NCBI GenBank assembly: GCA_019422905.1
Contig: JAHZCM010000006.1
Span: 1 to 35,613 of the forward strand
Source of the DNA: Oscillospiraceae bacterium
Lineage (GTDB): Bacteria > Bacillota > Clostridia > Oscillospirales > Acutalibacteraceae
DNA length: 35,613 bases
Reading direction: 5' to 3'
Shown here: in pieces, positions 31,506-35,613 of the stretch
How the letters are laid out: each line of letters begins with the position of its first letter
Position numbering within the stretch: position 1 is the stretch's first letter
Program-made: the position numbers and the translations under genes
The notes under the pieces: model-generated
Seen by the model: only the letters and a program-made list of their open reading frames with translations
Database searches by the model: none
Told to the model about the DNA's origin: nothing

Positions 31506-32747
31506 TCACCGGATCTGTCCGTCTCCCCGGATCACATATTTATACGAGACGATCTCGTTCAGCCCCATCGGGCCGCGGGCATGCAGCTTCTGCGTAGAAA
31601 TGCCGATTTCCGCGCCAAGCCCCATTTCGCCGCCGTCCGTAAAGCGGGTGGAGGCGTTCACATATACCGCCGCCGAATCGACGCAGGCGGTGAAAATCTC
31701 CGCCGCCCGCAGATCCCGCGTGACGATGCACTCGCTGTGCCCGCTCGAATACCGCGCGATATGGGCGATCGCCGCGTCCAAGCCGGCGACCACGCGCACC
31801 GCGAGGATGTAGTCGAGGTACTCCGTCTCCCAGTCCGCCTCCGCCGCCGGCACGATATCCGTCAGGATCTCCCTCGCACGCGCGTCTCCGCGCAGCTCCA
31901 CATGCTTTTCCGCGAGACGCGCCGCGATGACTGGCAGCGCTTTCTCCGCGATTTTCTCGTGAACCAGAATGGTCTCGATCGCGTTGCAGACCGAGGGGCG
32001 CGAGGTTTTGGCGTTGAAAATAATCTCCGCCGCCATATCGATATCTGCCGTTTCGTCCACGTACACATGGCAGTTGCCGACGCCCGTTTCAATCACCGGT
32101 ACCTTCGCGTTTTCCACGACCGCGCGGATCAGCCCTGCGCCGCCGCGGGGGATTAAAAGGTCAAGATAGCCCGTCATACCCATCATCTCGATGCTGGACG
32201 CGCGGCTTGTATCGCGGACAAGCTGCACGCAGTCGCGCGGAAGCCCCGCACTTTCGCAGGCGCCGCGCAGCAGCTCCGCAACCGCCGTATTGGAGTGAAG
32301 CGCTTCCTTGCCGCCGCGCAGGATGACGGCGCTGCCCGCCATCAGGCAGAGGGAGGCCGCGTCGCTCGTCACATTCGGGCGCGCCTCAAAAATAATGCCG
32401 ATTACGCCCATCGGCACCGTGATTTTCTCGATTTTCAGGCCGTTCGGCCGCGTCTCGCCGCTGAGGATCCGCCCCACCGGATCGCGTTGGGCGGCAACGT
32501 CCTCCATCCCCTTCGCCATCGATTCAATGCGCGCCGCATTGAGCGCGAGCCGGTCGAGCATAGCGGGGCTCATCCCGTTCGCGCGCGCCGCTTCGAGATC
32601 CCGCTCATTTGCGGCAAGGATCTCCGCTTGCCCGCCGCGCAGCGCCTCTGCCGCCGCCTGGAGGGCAAGGCGCTTTTTTTCTCCCGCCGTGCGCAGGACC
32701 GCTGCCGCCGCCTTCGCAGCCGCGCCCATTTTCTGAAGCTCCGTCAT
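31506..32747 (-). CDS. proA: Gamma-glutamyl phosphate reductase ProA
   Basis: Reduces gamma-glutamyl phosphate with NADPH to glutamate semialdehyde in proline synthesis. The 413-residue protein belongs to the aldehyde dehydrogenase fold, with the catalytic cysteine Cys254 in TSRPSVCNAIE, the EARPNVTSDA and AVILRGGKEA blocks, and the C-terminal FTDGGEMGLGAEIGIS. The ATG at 32747 follows AAAGGGGAA; the open frame continues upstream over the end of proB. It is 67 bases after proB in the same operon. Confidence 0.96.
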   Translation of the reverse strand: MTELQKMGAAAKAAAAVLRTAGEKKRLALQAAAEALRGGQAEILAANERDLEAARANGMSPAMLDRLALNAARIESMAKGMEDVAAQRDPVGRILSGETRPNGLKIEKITVPMGVIGIIFEARPNVTSDAASLCLMAGSAVILRGGKEALHSNTAVAELLRGACESAGLPRDCVQLVRDTSRASSIEMMGMTGYLDLLIPRGGAGLIRAVVENAKVPVIETGVGNCHVYVDETADIDMAAEIIFNAKTSRPSVCNAIETILVHEKIAEKALPVIAARLAEKHVELRGDARAREILTDIVPAAEADWETEYLDYILAVRVVAGLDAAIAHIARYSSGHSECIVTRDLRAAEIFTACVDSAAVYVNASTRFTDGGEMGLGAEIGISTQKLHARGPMGLNEIVSYKYVIRGDGQIR

Positions 32748-32814
32748 CTGGAATTCCCCTTTCTTCAAAACAAACCGAATACACCGGAATATGCTTTTTC
32801 CGCAGCAATGTATA

Positions 32815-33603
32815 TCACCAGCACGCAAATACCGTGCCGACGTCCTCGCCATCAAAGATACGGTACAGGTTCTGCGGGTCGCCCGCGAGGATATACGTCG
32901 GGATACGCGCCGCAGCCGCCAGCTCCGCCGCGCGGATCTTCGTCGCCATGCCGCCGGTGCCGCGACTCGAGCCTGCGCCGCCCGCCAGCGCGCGGATCTC
33001 GTCGGTGATCGCGTGAATCACCGGAATGCGCTTCGCGTCCGCACAGGTCTTTGGATTTTTATCGTATACGCCGTCGATATCCGTCAGGATGATCAGCGCG
33101 TCCGCCTCCACGAGCGTCGCGACAATCGCGGAGAGCGTGTCGTTGTCGCCGAAATTGCGGCCCTCCAGCTCATCGACCGCCACGGTGTCGTTTTCGTTGA
33201 CAATCGGGATGATGCCCATATCGAGCAGCTCCTGAAAGGTATTGACGACGTTCCGGCGGCTGCTCTCCCGCGCGGTCACGTCCGCCGTGAGCAGCACCTG
33301 CGCCACGGTCTGGTGGTATTCGCCGAAGAATTTGTCGTAAATGAACATCAGCTCGCACTGGCCGACCGCCGCAAGCGCCTGCTTTTTCGCGGTTTCGTCC
33401 GGGCGATGGGAAAGCCCCAGCTTCCCCACGCCGACGCCGATCGCGCCCGAGGACACCAAAACGACCTTTTTTCCGCTGTTCTGCAGGTCGCTCAGCGCGC
33501 GGCAGAGCAGCTCTACCCGGCGCAGATTGAGCTTTCCGTTTTCATAAGTCAGCGTCGAGGTGCCGATCTTCACCACGACGACTTCTGCTTTTTGTAAGTC
33601 CAT
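32815..33603 (-). CDS. proB: Glutamate 5-kinase ProB (short form)
   Basis: Phosphorylates the gamma carboxyl of glutamate, the first step of proline synthesis, and is normally feedback-inhibited by proline. The 262-residue protein is the amino-acid kinase domain alone: VVVKIGTSTL at the start, VSSGAIGVG, NENDTVAVDELEGRNFGDND and LTDIDGVYDKNP, then GTGGMATKIRAA. The C-terminal PUA domain of the E. coli enzyme is absent, as in many Clostridia. The ATG at 33603 follows GGGAAAGGGA. Confidence 0.95.
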   Translation of the reverse strand: MDLQKAEVVVVKIGTSTLTYENGKLNLRRVELLCRALSDLQNSGKKVVLVSSGAIGVGVGKLGLSHRPDETAKKQALAAVGQCELMFIYDKFFGEYHQTVAQVLLTADVTARESSRRNVVNTFQELLDMGIIPIVNENDTVAVDELEGRNFGDNDTLSAIVATLVEADALIILTDIDGVYDKNPKTCADAKRIPVIHAITDEIRALAGGAGSSRGTGGMATKIRAAELAAAARIPTYILAGDPQNLYRIFDGEDVGTVFACW

Positions 33604-33748
33604 TGTCCCTTTCCCTCATTTCTCCTTGCCGTTTCCCGCTTCCATGCGGTCAGGCCCCCTTCTTGTGGTCATTATACAGGGTTTTGCCGGAAAAGGAAAG
33701 GGCTTTTGCAGAAAAAGCTGTTTCCCGTTTATCCGGAGCAAAGAGAAA

Positions 33749-33781
33749 GGAACCCGCGCAGTTTAAAAATGCACGGGTTCC
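33749..33781 (-). terminator. Terminator after the lipoprotein gene
   Basis: On the minus strand GGAACCCGTGCA pairs with TGCGCGGGTTCC (one G-U pair) around a 9-base loop, followed by TTTCTCTTT. It begins 15 bases after the lipoprotein stop. Confidence 0.75.
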
Positions 33782-33796
33782 TCTTATACTTTTGCT

Positions 33797-34291
33797 TCAG
33801 CCTTTTATCTTCGCATATAACGCCGCCAGCGCCGTATCGTCGAAGGAAATATAGTGGATCCTGCCGCTCTCCGAATCAAACTGCACGCGCAGCCTGACCT
33901 CCACCGTACATTCCTCCGCCTGTGTCTGGACATGCACATCGGCCGTTACAACGCACAGCGTTTCATCCTCTATCTGCACCTGCATGCTTTCCGGGCGGAC
34001 AGCCGCATCCTCCTCCACGCACATGCCGTCCAGAAGCCAGCTTGTCATCGACATGTTCACGGCTTCTTCCAGTCCGTCCTCCGTAAAATCCGCGGCCTGA
34101 AAGCGCCTGCGAATGAAGTCCTTGGGGCTTTCGTCCAATTCCCCATTCATATAGGCCGTCATTTCCTCCGTCGGGCAGGTCAGGAGCGCGCTTGCCGCCC
34201 GCTGCGCCCGTTCAGCCCGTTCATCTGCCGCACAGCCTGTAAGCAGGCAGATAATCAAAGCGGCGCAGAGCACAAAACCGTATTTCTTCAT
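33797..34291 (-). CDS. Hypothetical lipoprotein
   Basis: A 164-residue exported protein. The N-terminus MKKYGFVLCAALIICLLTGC is a lipoprotein signal with lipobox LTGC, so Cys20 would be lipidated and anchored in the membrane outside the cell. The mature part (about 144 residues) is acidic and reads as helices followed by beta strands (MQVQIEDETLCVVTADVHVQTQ, CTVEVRLRVQFDSE), perhaps a small binding domain; no family is recognised. The ATG at 34291 has an AAAGGACC site. It lies just downstream of the AT-rich Cys-rich gene, separated by 25 bases. Confidence 0.82.
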   Translation of the reverse strand: MKKYGFVLCAALIICLLTGCAADERAERAQRAASALLTCPTEEMTAYMNGELDESPKDFIRRRFQAADFTEDGLEEAVNMSMTSWLLDGMCVEEDAAVRPESMQVQIEDETLCVVTADVHVQTQAEECTVEVRLRVQFDSESGRIHYISFDDTALAALYAKIKG

Positions 34292-34316
34292 CTTGTAATG
34301 GTCCTTTTTTTCATGG

Positions 34317-34805
34317 TCATGGTCTATTTGTCCAATTAAATCCCTGCCAATATGAATTTTGGCTAGAGGTTACTCTTTCGCTCTCATAATAGAGAGGTGC
34401 CCCACAGGCATAAATTGGTGAATAAAACCATGCACCCGGATAATAATCATAATGCGACAGCATTGCGTAATATCCCAAGCCATTCGTATTGCTTGGTTCT
34501 CTTTGGGATACGCACATTAAATTACAATAATTGCATTGATAAATGAAGCCTGTACTAAGTAAAACTGATCCTTGATTAAAATCTCCATAACCTGAATACA
34601 ACGGCTGAGCAATTCCATTCGCACACATGTTATGCTTTCCACCACTTGAGCATGTGATCTCATAATGGGGCTCAAGTTCGTCAACCTCAGGCTGAACTGT
34701 CATTGCTGATACCGGCATTAAAATCATAACCGCCAACATCACTAACGTGAGAAAAAAAGTTCCTAATCTCCTAGCATAAGTCTTTCTTGTTCTCGGTTTT
34801 TTCAT
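34317..34805 (-). CDS. Secreted six-cysteine hypothetical protein
   Basis: Not recognised. The 162-residue precursor begins with a basic MKKPRTRKTYARR followed by a hydrophobic stretch and a likely signal-peptidase site after PVSA (Ala34). The mature part has six cysteines (52, 61, 91, 94, 98, 134), with CSSGGKHNMC and CNYCNLMC reminiscent of a metal or disulfide knot, and a Tyr/Trp-rich C-terminus (NSYWQGFNW). The ATG at 34805 is eight bases after AAAGGG; a GTG three codons upstream is less well placed. Its AT-rich codon use is unlike the neighbours and suggests transfer. A peptide toxin, adhesin or envelope protein are all possible; no evidence decides. Confidence 0.75.
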   Translation of the reverse strand: MKKPRTRKTYARRLGTFFLTLVMLAVMILMPVSAMTVQPEVDELEPHYEITCSSGGKHNMCANGIAQPLYSGYGDFNQGSVLLSTGFIYQCNYCNLMCVSQREPSNTNGLGYYAMLSHYDYYPGAWFYSPIYACGAPLYYESERVTSSQNSYWQGFNWTNRP

Positions 34806-34851
34806 CAAAATCACCCTTTCTGAAAAATAGTACTCTGACTTCTGTAATATA

Positions 34852-34880
34852 ATAATAACAAATTATCAATTATTTGTCAA
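34852..34880 (-). promoter_or_regulatory. Strong predicted promoter of the Cys-rich gene
   Basis: On the minus strand a perfect TTGACA (34875-34880), 17 bases, TATTAT (34852-34857), in a very AT-rich setting, 47 bases before the ATG. Confidence 0.7.
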
Positions 34881-34985
34881 TAATTTTTTAAAAATTATTT
34901 CATTTATTTGACTCAATTCTTAGTTTTAAAACTGTCTCACAAAAAGTAGTTATTCTTACCTGCTGAAAGAATCAGCTCTTATAGG

Positions 34986-35057
34986 TCATTTAGGGATAGA
35001 AAATTCCATGCAGGCATTCGGCGTACCCGTTCCCAGCAAAATAAGCTTTGTCTCCAT
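34986..35057 (-). pseudogene. N-terminal stub of a metallo-beta-lactamase-fold hydrolase
   Basis: An ATG at 35057, after a good CAGGAGG site, reads METKLILLGTGTPNAC and then MEFSIPK before a stop. The first 16 residues match the start of MBL-fold hydrolases of the RNase Z/arylsulfatase-like group (M..ILLGTGTPNP), whose next residues should be RGPS-like and later HxHxDH. Nothing of the rest remains, so the gene was cut at about 35010 by the AT-rich island. It lies just after the pnp terminator. Confidence 0.6.
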
Positions 35058-35078
35058 ATCAATCTGCCTCCTGTATGC

Positions 35079-35105
35079 AAAAGCCGCCCGGCAGAGCCGG
35101 ACGGC
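35079..35105 (-). terminator. pnp terminator
   Basis: On the minus strand GCCGTCCGGC pairs with GCCGGGCGGC (one G-U pair), triloop TCT, followed by TTTT. It lies 12 bases after the pnp stop. Confidence 0.8.
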
Positions 35106-35116
35106 CAATTCATGCG

Positions 35117-35613
35117 TTATGGTCTTCTGTCGCGTCTCGGACGATCCCCACGCGGGCGGTCGCTGCGCTCGCGGCGGGGCTTATCGGAGAGCGTGTTCTC
35201 CGGCACGGCGCCGTCGAGATCAATCAGCGCGTCGCGGCGGGAGAGGTTCAGGCGGCCCTTGTCGTCGATTTCGAGCACCTTGACCTTGATAATATCGCCG
35301 ATGTTGACAACGTCAGTGACGTTCTCGGTGCGGCGGATATCGAGGTGGGAAACGTGCACGAGGCCTTCCTTGCCCGGGGCAATTTCAACGAACGCGCCGA
35401 AATCCATGATTCTCGTGACGCGGCCGCTGTAATAGGAGCCCGGCTCCGGATCGTTGACGATCGTATCGATGATATCCATCGCGCGGCGGCACTTCTCGAT
35501 ATCGATGCCCGCAACATAGCAATGGCCGTCGTCCTCGATGTCGATCGTGACCTCGCACTCGGCGCAGATCTTCTGGATGACCTTGCCGCCGGAGCCGATG
35601 ACCTCGCGGATCT
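35117..35613 (-). CDS. pnp: Polynucleotide phosphorylase (PNPase), C-terminal 165 residues
   Basis: Phosphorolytic 3'-5' exoribonuclease of the RNA degradosome; the 5' part of the gene is outside the window. Visible are the KH domain with the GSGG loop (REVIGSGGKVIQKICAEC), the linker CRRAMDIIDTIVND and a complete S1 RNA-binding domain (YYSGRVTRIMDFGAFVEI, GLVHVSHLD, KVKVLEIDDKGRLNLSRRDAL). The chain ends in an Arg/Asp-rich tail (RERSDRPRGDRPRRDRRP), common in PNPases of this group. RimO- or rpsO-linked context cannot be seen. Identity is firm. Confidence 0.95.
   Translation of the reverse strand, partial: IREVIGSGGKVIQKICAECEVTIDIEDDGHCYVAGIDIEKCRRAMDIIDTIVNDPEPGSYYSGRVTRIMDFGAFVEIAPGKEGLVHVSHLDIRRTENVTDVVNIGDIIKVKVLEIDDKGRLNLSRRDALIDLDGAVPENTLSDKPRRERSDRPRGDRPRRDRRP

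Larger units (their letters stand above)
34310..35012. other. AT-rich island replacing the rest of an MBL-fold gene
   Basis: Base composition drops sharply here: A and T dominate, in contrast to the GC-rich neighbours on both sides. The island holds the Cys-rich secreted protein gene, its AT-rich promoter and about 130 bases with no gene. Its right edge falls inside the stub of a metallo-beta-lactamase-fold gene (34986-35057). ACTGTCTCACAAAAAGT at 34931-34947 resembles the ends of some insertion sequences, but no matching second end or transposase is seen. Confidence 0.6.

Noticed and set aside
34931..34947. Intact insertion sequence in the AT-rich island
   Set aside because: Only one end-like sequence is visible, with no second inverted repeat and no transposase.

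Overview
The window looks like chromosomal DNA of a GC-rich gut-type Clostridia (Firmicutes), most likely an Oscillospiraceae/Ruminococcaceae relative. The basis is gene content and style: AGGAGG-type ribosome sites, frequent TTG/GTG starts, compact operons, Gram-positive TTGACA/TATAAT promoters, a RimO-PgsA block near RecA-RecX, a short ProB without PUA domain, and rubrerythrin. I see no rRNA, tRNA, CRISPR array, prophage or complete insertion sequence. Both ends cut a gene: glycogen branching enzyme on the left and polynucleotide phosphorylase on the right.

Layout. 1-6.3 kb: glgB (minus, partial) faces a TetR-type regulator across a shared divergent promoter region with GTCGG repeats; the regulator is followed by a two-gene ABC exporter whose permease has a very long coiled-coil insert. 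6.5-10.2 kb (minus): lepA, an isochorismatase-like hydrolase, hemW. 10.4-15.3 kb (plus): a GNAT acetyltransferase, then a seven-gene run of rsmE, an SDR reductase (possibly the EF-P 5-aminopentanone reductase), two unknown small proteins, a SnoaL/NTF2-like protein, DAHP synthase and a histidine phosphatase. 15.4-16.1 kb: a rubrerythrin gene broken by a frameshift. 16.2-19.0 kb (minus): MFS and MATE transporters, with a terminator hairpin that overlaps the MATE promoter.

19.1-24.5 kb (minus): an apparent six-gene operon rimO-pgsA-DUF3788-gpsA-GNAT/fRMsr fusion-nitroreductase, joining tRNA/ribosome modification, phospholipid synthesis and methionine-sulfoxide repair. 24.5-27.3 kb (minus): recA-recX with a LexA-like box, then a NUDIX hydrolase translationally overlapping a small gene that appears frameshifted. 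27.4-30.2 kb (minus): alpha-phosphoglucomutase, a GNAT protein and a YfcE-type phosphoesterase. 30.3-31.4 kb (plus): three small unknown genes in a row, the best candidate for an undescribed system. 31.5-33.6 kb (minus): proB-proA. 33.8-35.1 kb: a lipoprotein, then an AT-rich island with a secreted six-cysteine protein; the island ends inside a metallo-beta-lactamase-fold gene, leaving only a stub of it next to pnp.

All identifications come from reading motifs in translated sequence without database searches. Promoter, operator and terminator calls are pattern matches by eye.
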